A stretch of 64,000 nucleotides of DNA, taken from contig CP126124.1 of NCBI GenBank assembly GCA_030123545.1, forward strand, positions 930,001 to 994,000. The letters run 5' to 3'. Shown here piece after piece: positions 10,590 through 19,560 of the stretch; position 1 is the first letter of the stretch, and each line of letters begins with the position of its first letter. Below the pieces are notes generated by a model that had not been told where the DNA came from, searched no databases, and saw only the letters and a list, made by a program, of their open reading frames with translations. The DNA comes from Burkholderiaceae bacterium (GTDB lineage: Bacteria; Pseudomonadota; Gammaproteobacteria; Burkholderiales; Burkholderiaceae_C). Position numbers and translations under genes: made by a program.

Positions 10590-11596
10590 CCCAGTTTCTT
10601 TCAAGTTTTGGGAAGATCGACGGCGCGTCGTTGGGCAAGGTTGCGGTGCTGATGGGGGGCGACTCGGCCGAGCGTGAGATCTCGCTGCTGTCCGGCCGCG
10701 GCGTGCTTGCCGCACTGCGCGCGCGCGGCGTCGACGCGCATGAATTCGATCCGGCGGGCCGCGCGCTCGCCGAGTTGCGCGGCGAAGGGTTTGCGCGCTG
10801 CTTCATCGCGCTGCACGGACGCCACGGCGAGGACGGCACGGTGCAGGGCGCGCTGGAACTGCTCGGCATTCCCTACACCGGCTCCGGCGTGATGGCGTCG
10901 GCGATCGCGATGGACAAGGTGATGACCAAGCGACTCTGGGTCGCTGATGGCCTGCCGACGCCGCGGCACGTGGTGCTGGCGCCCGGCCAGCAGGGGCGCG
11001 AACGGGTGCGCACCGTGCCCGACGAACTGGGGCTGCCGCTCGTCGTCAAGCCGCCGCACGAGGGCTCGTCGATCGGCGTGACCAAGGTGCTGGGTTATTC
11101 GCAGATGCAGGACGCGGTCGCGCTGTCGGCGCAGTACGACCCGGACGTGCTGTGCGAGGAGTTCATCGCCGGCGAGGAAGTGACCTGTCCGGTGCTTGGG
11201 CACGGCGCCGACGCCTGCGCGCTGCCGGTGATCCGGATCCAGGCCCCGGACGGCGCGTACGACTACCAGAACAAGTATTTCACCGACGTCGTGCGCTACC
11301 TGTGCCCGAGCGGGCTGCCGGCCGCCGAGGAGCGCGAGATCCAGCGCATCGTGCTCGCCTCGTACCACAGCCTCGGCTGCCGCGGCTGGGGCCGCGCCGA
11401 CCTGATGATCCGCGCCGGCGACCGCAGGCCGTTCCTGCTCGAGATGAACACCTCGCCGGGCATGACCAGCCACTCGCTGGTGCCGATGTCGGCGCGCGCG
11501 GCCGGCATCAGTTACGAGGATCTGTGCGTGGGCGTGCTGGCGCTGGCCGCGCTGGACGATGCGCGCACCAAAGGCGCAGGGCAGGGCGTTGCATGA
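10586..11596 (+). CDS. ddlB: DdlB, D-alanine--D-alanine ligase
   Basis: ATP-grasp enzyme that makes the D-Ala-D-Ala substrate for MurF. 336 residues. The N-terminal VLMGGDSAEREISL, the loop PPHEGSSIGV and the C-terminal EMNTSPGMT are family hallmarks. The first 15 or so residues (TQFLSSFGKIDG) come from an AT-richer stretch and precede the usual start of the fold. ATG 10586 overlaps the murC stop as ATGA, and the stop overlaps ftsQ as ATGA. Confidence 0.96.
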
Positions 11597-12378
11597 CCGA
11601 GACGCTGCCGACCCCGCTGGACGTACGCCTGATGAACCTGACCGCGACCCTGCTGTTCGTGATCGGCGCCGGCCTGTTGCTGGCCGCGGCAGGCTGGTGG
11701 GCGGCGCGCAGCCCGCTGTTCGCGATCGGCCGCATCACCGTGCACGGCGACCTGGCGCACAACAACGCGGTGACGCTGCGCGCGAACGTGATGCCCAGCA
11801 TCGCCGGCAACTTCTTCAGCGTCGATCTGTCGCGGGTGCGTTCCGCGTTCGAGGCCGTGCCCTGGGTGCGGCGCGCGGTGGTGCGGCGGCGCTTCCCGAA
11901 CGATCTGGACGTGACGCTGCAGGAGCAGCAGCCGGCCGCGTACTGGGGTGCGGACGACGCCTCGACGCTGTTGAACGATTTCGGCGAAGTCTTCATCGCG
12001 AACCCCGACGAGCTCGGCGATGCCAGGCTGCCGCACCTCGCCGGGCCGGCCGACCAGTCGGCCGACGTGCTCGCGATGTACCACACGCTCGCGCCGCTGT
12101 TCGCTCCGCTGCAGGCCCAGCTCGTGCGGCTCGAGCTGTCGGCGCACGGCGGCTGGCGCGCGACGCTCGCCAGCGGCGCGGTGATCGAGCTCGGGCACGG
12201 CACGCCGGACCTGCTGGTCGCGCGGGTGCGGCGTTTCGTGCAGACCGTGACCGAGGTCACGTCGCGGTACGGCATGACCGCCGCGGCGCTGCGCACGGCC
12301 GACCTGCGCTACGCCGACGGCTACGCGATCCGCCTCGCCGGCCTGACCACGGTCGCGCCCGCGCGAAAGAAGAAGTAG
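11593..12378 (+). CDS. ftsQ: FtsQ, divisome assembly protein
   Basis: Bitopic inner-membrane protein linking early and late divisome parts through FtsB/FtsL. ATG 11593 overlaps the ddlB stop as ATGA and gives 261 residues. A short cytoplasmic N-terminus is followed by one membrane span (about residues 15-37). A POTRA domain follows (from about 45, IGRITVHGDLAHNN) and then the FtsQ domain, with the usual AVVRRRFPNDLDV. It lies between ddlB and ftsA, the standard place. Confidence 0.94.
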   Translation: MTETLPTPLDVRLMNLTATLLFVIGAGLLLAAAGWWAARSPLFAIGRITVHGDLAHNNAVTLRANVMPSIAGNFFSVDLSRVRSAFEAVPWVRRAVVRRRFPNDLDVTLQEQQPAAYWGADDASTLLNDFGEVFIANPDELGDARLPHLAGPADQSADVLAMYHTLAPLFAPLQAQLVRLELSAHGGWRATLASGAVIELGHGTPDLLVARVRRFVQTVTEVTSRYGMTAAALRTADLRYADGYAIRLAGLTTVAPARKKK

Positions 12379-12403
12379 CAACCCAGAACACGGATTTCCA
12401 ACC

Positions 12404-13633
12404 ATGGCAAAAGAGTACAAGGACCTGGTCGTCGGCCTCGACATCGGAACGTCGAAGGTGATGGTGGTGGTGGCCGAGGTGCTGCCTGGCGGCGAACTCA
12501 AGCTCGCCGGCCTCGGCGTCGCGCCGGGCAACGGGCTCAAGCGCGGCGTGGTCGTGAACATCGACGCGACCGTCGCGAGCATCCAGCAGGCGCTGCGCGA
12601 GGCCGAGCTGATGGCCGACTGCAAGATCACCCGGGTCTACACCGGCATCACCGGCAATCACATCCGCGGCATGAACTCCAGCGGCATGGTCGCGGTGAAG
12701 GACAAGGAGGTGATGCCGGCGGACGTCGCGCGGGTGATGGAGACCGCGAAGGCGGTCAACATCTCCAGCGACCAGCGGCTGCTGCTGGTCGAGCCGCAGG
12801 AATTCATCATCGACGGACAGGAGGTGAAGGAGCCGATCGGCATGAGCGGCCTGCGCCTCGAAGCCAAGATTCATATCGTGACCGGCGCGCAGAGCGCGGC
12901 CGAGAACATCGTCAAGTGCGTGCGCCGCTGCGGTCTCGACGTGGACCAGCTGATGCTGAACGCGCTCGCGTCGAGCCAGGCTGTGCTGACCGAGGACGAG
13001 CGCGAACTCGGCGTGGCGCTGGTCGACATCGGCGCCGGCACCACCGATGTCGCGATCTTCACCGGCGGTGCGATCCGCCACACCGCGGTGGTGCCGGTCG
13101 CCGGGGACCTGATCACCAGCGACATCGCGATGGCGCTGCGCACGCCGACCAAGGACGCCGAGGACATCAAGGTCGAGGCCGGACACGCGAAGCAGTTGCT
13201 GGCGCATCCGGAGCAGGAGGTCGAGGTGCCGGGTCTCGGCGACCGCGGCCCGCGCATGCTGAGCCGCCAGGCGCTGGCCGGCGTGATCGAGCCGCGCGTC
13301 GAGGAAATCTTCTCGCTGGTGCAGCAGGCGGTGCGCGACTCCGGCTGCGAGGAGGTGCTCTCGTCCGGCATCGTGCTGACCGGCGGCAGCAGCGTGATGC
13401 CGGGCATGGTCGAGCTCGGCGAGGACATCTTCTTGAAGCCGGTGCGTCGCGGCAACCCGAAATATTCGAGCGCGCTGGCCGACATGGTCGCGCAGCCGCG
13501 CGCGGCGACCGTGATGGGCCTGATGGAAGAAGCGCGGCTGGCGCGGCTGCGCGGCTTCAAGGTCGCGCAGAAGAACGGCTCCGTGAAGACCGCGTTCGGG
13601 CGCTTCAAGGATTTCATCGTGGGGAACTTTTGA
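12404..13633 (+). CDS. ftsA: FtsA, actin-like divisome membrane tether
   Basis: Actin-fold ATPase that anchors FtsZ filaments to the inner membrane and recruits later division proteins. 409 residues. GLDIGTSKV near the N-terminus is the phosphate-1 loop, VDIGAGTTDV is phosphate 2, and VLTGGSSVMPG is the adenosine motif. The C-terminus (FGRFKDFIVGNF) looks like the usual amphipathic membrane-targeting helix. It starts 25 bases after ftsQ. Confidence 0.97.
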   Translation: MAKEYKDLVVGLDIGTSKVMVVVAEVLPGGELKLAGLGVAPGNGLKRGVVVNIDATVASIQQALREAELMADCKITRVYTGITGNHIRGMNSSGMVAVKDKEVMPADVARVMETAKAVNISSDQRLLLVEPQEFIIDGQEVKEPIGMSGLRLEAKIHIVTGAQSAAENIVKCVRRCGLDVDQLMLNALASSQAVLTEDERELGVALVDIGAGTTDVAIFTGGAIRHTAVVPVAGDLITSDIAMALRTPTKDAEDIKVEAGHAKQLLAHPEQEVEVPGLGDRGPRMLSRQALAGVIEPRVEEIFSLVQQAVRDSGCEEVLSSGIVLTGGSSVMPGMVELGEDIFLKPVRRGNPKYSSALADMVAQPRAATVMGLMEEARLARLRGFKVAQKNGSVKTAFGRFKDFIVGNF

Positions 13634-13828
13634 TGACCTCCCGGTCTTCGCGCACTGCGTGTCGTTTGTTTCGCGCGTCGTGGCTGGCGCGCGGCAGCCC
13701 GCCTGGGCGACGTCGATGGCGATGCCGGTGCGCCGAGCCGCCTGCCTGACGCACCGGACCTGGTTTCTCTTTCGCGACAACACTTTCTAATTTTTGGCAA
13801 CTGCACACGGATTCAAGGAGTAAGCACC
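13634..13828 (+). other. ftsA-ftsZ spacer with a fragment of the dispersed repeat
   Basis: No gene seen. Bases 13643-13664 match the first 21 bases of the repeat at 15056 exactly (GTCTTCGCGCACTGCGTGTC and one more). The AT-rich end (about 13760-13815) precedes a strong Shine-Dalgarno, AAGGAG, and may carry an ftsZ promoter. Confidence 0.5.
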
Positions 13829-15043
13829 ATGAGCATCGAAATGATCGAAGTCGAAGAGTTCAACCTGGGCACGCAGATCAAGGTGATCGGCGTCGGCGGC
13901 GGCGGCGGCAACGCGGTCGATCACATGATCTCGCGCAACGTCCAGGGCGTCGAATTCATCGGCGCGAACACCGACGCGCAGGCGCTCAGCCGTTCGCTGG
14001 TCGGCAAGACGATCCAGCTGGGCCAGACCGGCCTGGGCGCCGGCAGCAAGCCCGAGCGCGGCCGCGAGGCGGCCGAGGCGGCGATCGACGAGATCCGCGG
14101 CGCGATCGACGGCGCGCACATGCTGTTCATCACCGCCGGCATGGGCGGCGGCACCGGCACCGGGGCGGCGCCGGTGATCGCGCGGGTCGCGAAGGAGATG
14201 GGGATCCTCACCGTGGGCGTGGTCACGAAGCCGTTCGACTTCGAAGGCGGCCGGCGCATGACGAATGCCGAGCAGGGCCTGGCCGAGCTCGAGGCGAACG
14301 TCGACTCGCTGATCGTCGTGCTCAACGAGAAGCTGCTCGAGGTGCTGGGCGACGACGTGACGCAGGAAGAAGCGTTCGCGCATGCGAACGACGTGCTGAA
14401 GAACGCGGTCGGCGGCATCGCCGAAATCATCAACGTGCCCGGACACCTGAACGTCGACTTCGAGGACGTTCGCACCGTGATGAGCGAGCCCGGCAAGGCG
14501 ATGATGGGCACGGCGGTGGCCAGCGGCCCGGATCGCGCACGGCTCGCGGCCGAGCAGGCGGTGGCCTGCCCGCTGCTGGAAGGCATCGACCTGTCGGGTG
14601 CGAAGGGGGTGCTGGTGCTGGTGACCGCGACCAAGGATTCGCTGAAGCTGGCCGAATCCAAGCTCGCGATGAACACGATCCGCGCCTACGCCGCGCCGGA
14701 TGCGCATGTGATCTACGGTGCGGCCTACGACGAGAGCCTGGGCGACGAGATCCGCGTGACCGTGGTCGCGACCGGCCTGAGCCGCGCGCGCCGCGCCGCG
14801 CCGCCGCTGCAGGTGCTGCGCACCGGTACCGACAATATGCCGTTCCACCTGCCGACGATAGGCGCCGCGCTGGCCGGGGGCGTGCAGCAGGTCGGCAGCG
14901 CGCAACCCGACTACGGCAACATGGCGGTGCCGAGCGTGTGGCGCACGAACCGGACGCAGGCGACCGCGAAGGTCGATGCACTGTCGGCGGGGGGCATGGA
15001 CGATTTCGAAATTCCGGCGTTCCTGCGCAAGCAGGCGGATTGA
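13829..15043 (+). CDS. ftsZ: FtsZ, tubulin-like division GTPase
   Basis: Polymerises into the cytokinetic ring. 404 residues. The tubulin signature GGGTGTG is near residues 107-113, and a GTPase domain, variable linker and conserved C-terminal peptide (DDFEIPAFLRKQ, the FtsA/ZipA binding tail) follow in order. The linker is unusually short and carries little charge. A strong AAGGAG lies 9 bases upstream of the ATG. The 195-base gap after ftsA, with AT-rich DNA, suggests some independent transcription. Confidence 0.98.
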   Translation: MSIEMIEVEEFNLGTQIKVIGVGGGGGNAVDHMISRNVQGVEFIGANTDAQALSRSLVGKTIQLGQTGLGAGSKPERGREAAEAAIDEIRGAIDGAHMLFITAGMGGGTGTGAAPVIARVAKEMGILTVGVVTKPFDFEGGRRMTNAEQGLAELEANVDSLIVVLNEKLLEVLGDDVTQEEAFAHANDVLKNAVGGIAEIINVPGHLNVDFEDVRTVMSEPGKAMMGTAVASGPDRARLAAEQAVACPLLEGIDLSGAKGVLVLVTATKDSLKLAESKLAMNTIRAYAAPDAHVIYGAAYDESLGDEIRVTVVATGLSRARRAAPPLQVLRTGTDNMPFHLPTIGAALAGGVQQVGSAQPDYGNMAVPSVWRTNRTQATAKVDALSAGGMDDFEIPAFLRKQAD

Positions 15044-15055
15044 GGCACACCCCCA

Positions 15056-15222
15056 GTCTTCGCGCACTGCGTGTCGCTCCGCCAACCCCCTGCAAGGGGG
15101 CACCGCCAGCGGCCGGGCCAAGCCCGATCCGCGGCGGTTGCTGGCACGGCCTGCTCCGCGGCCATTGGACTCATTGGGTGCCACGCGATGCGGGTGACGC
15201 GTAGCGCCATGGGCAACTGAAG
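15056..15222. repeat. about 165-bp dispersed intergenic repeat, copy 1
   Basis: Lies between ftsZ and lpxC in a 309-base gap without a gene. It shares blocks with 34064-34226: a GTGTCGC block, the hairpin CCCCCT-GCA-AGGGGG (stem here 15086-15100), GGCCTGCTCCGCGGCC, and an end with GCGCCAT and GGCAACT. A fragment of its left end also lies at 13643. Confidence 0.75.
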
Positions 15223-15313
15223 TCAACCATACCGAGCCCGTGGGCTGGCCGGCTCCGCGGCTGCCCCGATTGGGCCTGGCTGCACCGGCCCTTTACGGGA
15301 TTTACGTTTGATC

Positions 15314-15342
15314 TGGATCGGTTTACGCGAGACTTCTAAAAT
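15314..15342 (+). promoter_or_regulatory. possible lpxC promoter
   Basis: TGGATC, then 17 bases, then TAAAAT (15337-15342) in an AT-rich island just before lpxC. The -10 is good (5/6) and the -35 weak (3/6). Transcription from here would start about 4 bases before the ATG at 15353. Confidence 0.35.
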
Positions 15343-15352
15343 CGGCAGTTCC

Positions 15353-16276
15353 ATGCTCGCGCAGCGCACGATCAAATCGCTCACCAAGGCCGTCGGCGTC
15401 GGGCTGCACAGCGGGCAGCGGGTCGAACTCACGCTGCGGCCGGCGCAGCCCGACACCGGCATCGTGTTTCGTCGTATCGATCTGCCGACCCCGGTGGAAA
15501 TCGCGATGGCGGCCGGCGCGGTGTCGGACACTCGCATGGCGACCACCGTGTCGCACGGTTCGGCCAGGGTCGCGACCGTCGAGCATCTGATGTCGGCCTG
15601 CGCCGGGCTCGGCATCGACAACCTCTATGTCGACATCACCGCCGAGGAGGTGCCGATCATGGACGGCTCGGCGGCGTCGTTCGTCTACCTGCTGCAAAGC
15701 GCCGGTATCGAGCTGCAGAACGCGCCGCGGCGGTTCCTGCGCTTGCTGTCGCCGGTCGAGGTCGCCGAAGGCGACGGGACGACGCGCAAATGGGCCCGGC
15801 TCGATCCGTACGAGGGCTATCGCCTTCGCTTCGAGATCGACTTTCACCATCCGGCGGTCGACTCGTCGGGCCAGCGCGTCGAGTTCGACCTGGGCGCCGG
15901 CTCGTACAGCCGGGACATCGCGCGTGCGCGCACCTTCGGCTTCACGAAGGACGTGGAGGCGATGCGCGCGCACGGCCTCGCGCTGGGCGGCGGGCTCGAC
16001 AACGCAATCGTGATCGACGACTACAAGGTGCTCAATGCCGATGGGCTGCGCTATGACGACGAATTCGTCAAGCACAAGATCCTCGATGCGATGGGCGACA
16101 TGTACATGCTCGGCCGGCCGCTGCTGGCCGCGTACAGCGCGTTCCGCTCGGGCCATGCGCTGAACAACCGGCTGCTGCGCGCGTTGCTCGATCGTCCGGC
16201 GGCGTTCGAGGTCGTGACGTTTGCCGACGAAAAGCTCGCACCGCGCGGCTTTGCCGAGCTCGCCCGGGCCTGGTAG
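15353..16276 (+). CDS. lpxC: LpxC, UDP-3-O-acyl-GlcNAc deacetylase
   Basis: Zn-dependent deacetylase, the committed step of lipid A synthesis, in the cytoplasm. ATG 15353 gives 307 residues beginning with MLAQRTIK, the normal N-terminus; an upstream in-frame start adds nothing conserved. EHL with Zn ligand His78 and KHKILDAMGD with His241 and Asp245 are in place. It sits downstream of ftsZ as in most dcw clusters, but behind its own 309-base gap and probable promoter. Confidence 0.97.
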   Translation: MLAQRTIKSLTKAVGVGLHSGQRVELTLRPAQPDTGIVFRRIDLPTPVEIAMAAGAVSDTRMATTVSHGSARVATVEHLMSACAGLGIDNLYVDITAEEVPIMDGSAASFVYLLQSAGIELQNAPRRFLRLLSPVEVAEGDGTTRKWARLDPYEGYRLRFEIDFHHPAVDSSGQRVEFDLGAGSYSRDIARARTFGFTKDVEAMRAHGLALGGGLDNAIVIDDYKVLNADGLRYDDEFVKHKILDAMGDMYMLGRPLLAAYSAFRSGHALNNRLLRALLDRPAAFEVVTFADEKLAPRGFAELARAW

Positions 16277-16288
16277 CCGGCACCGGCA

Positions 16289-16465
16289 ATGCTGCTGGTC
16301 CGTACGCTGGTGCTGCTCCTGCTGCTCGGCGCGATCGCGCTGTTCGCCCTGTATGTAGCAACCGGCGAGCGGCGCTGGCGCACCCTCGGCCTGCGCGTGC
16401 TCGGCTGGACGCTCGCCGCCGGTTTCCTGTTCTTCGGCGTGCTGATCCTGCAGCGGGTGCTTTAG
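16289..16465 (+). CDS. 58-residue two-span membrane protein
   Basis: Starts 12 bases after the lpxC stop and encodes 58 residues. There are two hydrophobic segments (about residues 2-23 and 36-53) separated by a basic loop with GERRWR. Composition and codon use match the neighbours, and the tight spacing suggests co-transcription with lpxC. I do not recognise a function. A small membrane protein at this position seems conserved in related bacteria as far as I recall, but this is not checked. Confidence 0.65.
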   Translation: MLLVRTLVLLLLLGAIALFALYVATGERRWRTLGLRVLGWTLAAGFLFFGVLILQRVL

Positions 16466-16503
16466 CGTTCGCGTGTGGAAACAGGGAATCCGCGGGCTAG
16501 AAC

Positions 16504-17052
16504 CTAGCCGCGCCCGCGCCCGGCCCGGTACATGCCGCTCGCGCGCCGTGCGCCGCCCGCGTCGGCCAGCCGCGCCAGCGCGTGCCCTGCATGCGCGTGG
16601 GTGATCGCCAGACCGAGCGCATCGGCCGCATCGGCGCCCGGCGCGGCGGGCAGCCGCAGTAGCCGCCGCACCATCTGCTGCACCTCGGCCTTGCCGGCCT
16701 TGCCATGGCCTGCGACCGCTTTCTTCATCTGCAGCGCGGTGTACTCGGCGACGCCAAGCCGGCTCGCGACCAGTGCGGTCAGGCAGGCGCCGCGCGCCTG
16801 GCCCAGCAGCAGCGTGGCCTGCGGGTTTACGTTGACGAACACGATCTCGATTACGGCATGGTCGGGCTGGTAGCGCGCCGCGACCTCGGTGATGCCGTCG
16901 AACAGCGCCTTCAGCCGCGCCGGCAGGTCGCCGCGCGGCAGGCCGGCGGTGCGGATCGTGCCGCTCGCGACATAGCGCAGCGCGCTGCCGTCCGCCTCCA
17001 CCACGCCGAAGCCGGTGGTCTGCAGGCCGGGGTCGATGCCGAGGATTCTCAT
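16504..17052 (-). CDS. ruvC: RuvC, Holliday junction resolvase
   Basis: Endonuclease that cuts Holliday junctions, working with RuvAB in recombination repair. 182 residues. The RNase H-like acidic residues are visible: Asp7 in GIDPG, Glu69 in AVIEIVF, and the C-terminal DAADALGLAITH. ATG 17052 starts at MRILGIDPG. It lies 22 bases downstream of mtgA on the same strand; ruvA and ruvB are not in the window. Confidence 0.96.
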   Translation of the reverse strand: MRILGIDPGLQTTGFGVVEADGSALRYVASGTIRTAGLPRGDLPARLKALFDGITEVAARYQPDHAVIEIVFVNVNPQATLLLGQARGACLTALVASRLGVAEYTALQMKKAVAGHGKAGKAEVQQMVRRLLRLPAAPGADAADALGLAITHAHAGHALARLADAGGARRASGMYRAGRGRG

Positions 17053-17074
17053 GGGCAGGCGAAGTCAGGACCGA

Positions 17075-17812
17075 TCACGGCGCAGGCAGTTCGGCGTCGC
17101 GCATGCGCGCGACGATGGTCTGCGCACGGCTGGCGAGATAGCCTGAATTGGGGACCCTCTCGAAGTAGCGCGGCCGCGGCAGCATCACCGCGAGCCGCGC
17201 GGCCTCGTACGCGGAAAGCCGCGCCGCCGGCTTGCGGAAGTAACGCTCCGCGGCGGCTTGCGCGCCGAAGATGCCGTCGCCCCATTCGACGCTGTTCAGG
17301 TAGATCTCGAGGATGCGCCGCTTGCCGAGCAAGGCTTCCAGCTCGAAGGTCAGCACCAGTTCCTGGCCCTTGCGCAGCAGGTTGCGTTCGCCCGAGAGGA
17401 ACAGGTTCTTCGCCAGTTGCTGGCTGATGGTCGAGCCGCCGACGATCTTCACCGGACGTGCCGGTCGGCGCGAGCGCGCCGAGCGCTGCTCGGCGCGTTG
17501 TTCGGCGCGCTCGTTCTTCTGCCAGGCCTTCTCGATCGCTTCCCATTCCACGCCCTGGTTGTTGACGAAATTGTCGTCCTCCGACGCGATCACCGCGCGC
17601 TTCAGGTTGTCCGAGATCTGCGCGTACGGCACCCATTGTCGGTGCCAGCGGCCGAGCTGCCCCAACTCCGCCAGGCGCCATGCCTGCGAGCGCTGGAACG
17701 TGGTCGAACCCGGCGGCAGCACCCGCATCAGCGCGATCCGGGCGATGAAGAACAGCTGCAGCGCGACGAACGCGACCACGACCAGCATGGCCCAGCGCAT
17801 GAGTGCTTTCAT
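17075..17812 (-). CDS. mtgA: MtgA, monofunctional peptidoglycan glycosyltransferase
   Basis: GT51 enzyme that polymerises lipid II into glycan without a transpeptidase domain, anchored in the inner membrane. 245 residues: an N-terminal span (about 7-28), then the GT51 motifs ASEDDNFVNNQG with catalytic Glu78, GGSTISQQLAKNLFL and EIYLNSVEWG. Between motifs 1 and 2 is a very basic Arg/Glu-rich insertion (about residues 100-122, QRAEQRSARSRRP). It lies downstream of aroE in the same direction. Confidence 0.95.
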   Translation of the reverse strand: MKALMRWAMLVVVAFVALQLFFIARIALMRVLPPGSTTFQRSQAWRLAELGQLGRWHRQWVPYAQISDNLKRAVIASEDDNFVNNQGVEWEAIEKAWQKNERAEQRAEQRSARSRRPARPVKIVGGSTISQQLAKNLFLSGERNLLRKGQELVLTFELEALLGKRRILEIYLNSVEWGDGIFGAQAAAERYFRKPAARLSAYEAARLAVMLPRPRYFERVPNSGYLASRAQTIVARMRDAELPAP

Positions 17813-17841
17813 GTCGCCTTCATGTTGCCGTCATCCTCGAC

Positions 17842-18684
17842 TCATGCGGTGAGCGCGCGCAATTCGGCCAGCACCTGTGCCGATGGTGGGCGCACGCCGC
17901 GCCAGATGAAGAACGACTCGGCGGCCTGCTCGACCAGCATGCCCAGCCCGTCGCGCGCCGACGCTCCATGCTCGCGCGCCCAGTCCAGGAAGCCGCGCGC
18001 GGCTGGGCCGTACATCAGGTCGCAGGCGAGCGCGCCGGGCCTCAGCACCCGCGCTGGGACCGGCACCGCGGCGCCGCCCAAGCTGCTCGCAGTCGCGTTG
18101 ATGATGACATCGAAATCGGCTTCAAGCTCAAGCAAATCCTGAGCTTTTAGCTCCGTATTTCGTAGCAATGCGAGCGCATGATGGCGCGCGACCAGCGCCT
18201 CTGCCCTGTCTGCCGTGCGGTTTGCGACCACGATGCGCGCCGGCTGCGCCTCGATCAGCGGCCCAAGCACGCCGGCGGCGGCGCCGCCGGCGCCGAGCAG
18301 CAGCAGATCGCGTCCGCGCAGGTCCACGCCGGCGTTGTATTGCAGGTCGTGCACCAGGCCGATGCCATCGGTGTTGTCGGCAACGATACCGCCTGCGCCG
18401 AAGCTGAGCGTGTTCGCGGCCCGCGCCAGCGCCGCGCGCGCGGTCAAGCTCTCGGCCAGCGCCGCGGCCTCGAACTTGAACGGCACCGTGACGTTGCAGC
18501 CGCGCGCGTTGCCCGAGGGATCATTGATGAATTCGCGCAGCGACGCCGCGAAGCCGTCCAGCGCGGCCAGTCGCGACTCGTAGCGCAGCTGCTGGCCGGT
18601 CAGCTCGGCAAAGCGCGCATGGATCCAGGGCGACTTGCTGTGCGCGACCGGATGGCCCATCACGCAATAGAGGTCGATGCTCAT
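17842..18684 (-). CDS. aroE: AroE, shikimate dehydrogenase
   Basis: NADPH-dependent reduction of 3-dehydroshikimate to shikimate in the aromatic pathway. 280 residues. SKSP (15-18), Lys70 in NVTVPFK, Asp106 in DNTDG and the nucleotide loop GAGGAA (about 131-136) are all present. An AT-rich stretch at 18131-18170, including the palindrome GAGCT-TTT-AGCTC (18141-18153), encodes LLRNTELKAQDLLELE and differs in composition from the rest, so a small repeat may have inserted in frame. The gene sits 13 bases after the TonB-like gene. Confidence 0.95.
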   Translation of the reverse strand: MSIDLYCVMGHPVAHSKSPWIHARFAELTGQQLRYESRLAALDGFAASLREFINDPSGNARGCNVTVPFKFEAAALAESLTARAALARAANTLSFGAGGIVADNTDGIGLVHDLQYNAGVDLRGRDLLLLGAGGAAAGVLGPLIEAQPARIVVANRTADRAEALVARHHALALLRNTELKAQDLLELEADFDVIINATASSLGGAAVPVPARVLRPGALACDLMYGPAARGFLDWAREHGASARDGLGMLVEQAAESFFIWRGVRPPSAQVLAELRALTA

Positions 18685-18697
18685 CCGCGGTCCCGAA

Positions 18698-19552
18698 TCA
18701 CTGGCTGGTCTGCTGCGTCTCCAGCGTCTCGTCGCGGGTGAAGCGAAAGCGCGAGACGACGACGATCTGGTCCGCCTCGCGCCGCATCGCCGGGCTGAAC
18801 TCCGGGAACGGCCCGGCGCTGCGGGCGATCACCTGGGCGCGGCGGTCGAGCTGCGGATTGCCGGACGAGGCGACGACATCGGTCGACAGCACGCGGCCGT
18901 CGTGGTTGATGGTCATGATCATCGTCAGCTCGCCGTACAGCTTTTTGCCGTCGATCTCGGGGAAGTTCGCGGTGCCGCGATCTTCGATCCGGTGGCGCAT
19001 CGCGTCGTAATAGACCGCGTACACCGCCTCGCGCGTGGCCGGACCGACATAGTGCTTGCGCGGGCGCGCGTTCTGTTCGTTGACGCGGCGCTCGATCGCG
19101 GCCAGCAACTTCACCAGTTGGCGCCGGCGCTGCTCCTGCGCCTGCGCGTCCGGGTCGTCGCTGGCCAGGTGCGGGTCGGGCGCGGGCAGCGCGGCCAGCT
19201 GCTGCGTGACCTGGGCCAGCAGCACGGTCTGTTCCTGCTGCAGCGCCTCGATCCGGCGCTGCGCCTCGTCGTCGGCGTCGCCCATCTCGGTCAGCGCCGA
19301 CGGCGGCAGCGGCGTGGTCGCGCGGCCCTTGTCGGCCTCGCCGCCGCCGGCCAGCGAGGCCTGCGCGATGGCGTTCGCCTTGTCCGGGCGCTCGTTCGTG
19401 CGCGCGTTCACCAGCACGACGTCCAGCGGCGTATCCTGGAACACCCGGTTGAAACCCTCGGGGTTCGCGAACCGGACGGCCAGCAGCGCCGCGTGCACCG
19501 CGATCGATGCGCCGAGCGCCAGCTGCAGCGTGCTGAAGGGCCGGAGCTTCAC
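18698..19552 (-). CDS. TonB-family energy transducer-like protein
   Basis: 284 residues with a short basic N-terminus, one membrane span (about residues 9-27), a charged and Gln-rich coiled-coil-like middle, and a C-terminal TonB-like domain (YAVYYDAMRHRIED...GELTMIMTINHDGRVL). This fits a protein spanning the periplasm that transmits proton-motive force, but no exbBD is nearby and the client receptor is unknown. The start is a GTG at 19552. A GATAAT-like hexamer (19560-19565 on +) lies 7 bases upstream, inside the end of the ribonuclease gene. Confidence 0.75.
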   Translation of the reverse strand: MKLRPFSTLQLALGASIAVHAALLAVRFANPEGFNRVFQDTPLDVVLVNARTNERPDKANAIAQASLAGGGEADKGRATTPLPPSALTEMGDADDEAQRRIEALQQEQTVLLAQVTQQLAALPAPDPHLASDDPDAQAQEQRRRQLVKLLAAIERRVNEQNARPRKHYVGPATREAVYAVYYDAMRHRIEDRGTANFPEIDGKKLYGELTMIMTINHDGRVLSTDVVASSGNPQLDRRAQVIARSAGPFPEFSPAMRREADQIVVVSRFRFTRDETLETQQTSQ

Positions 19553-19560
19553 GGCGCAAA

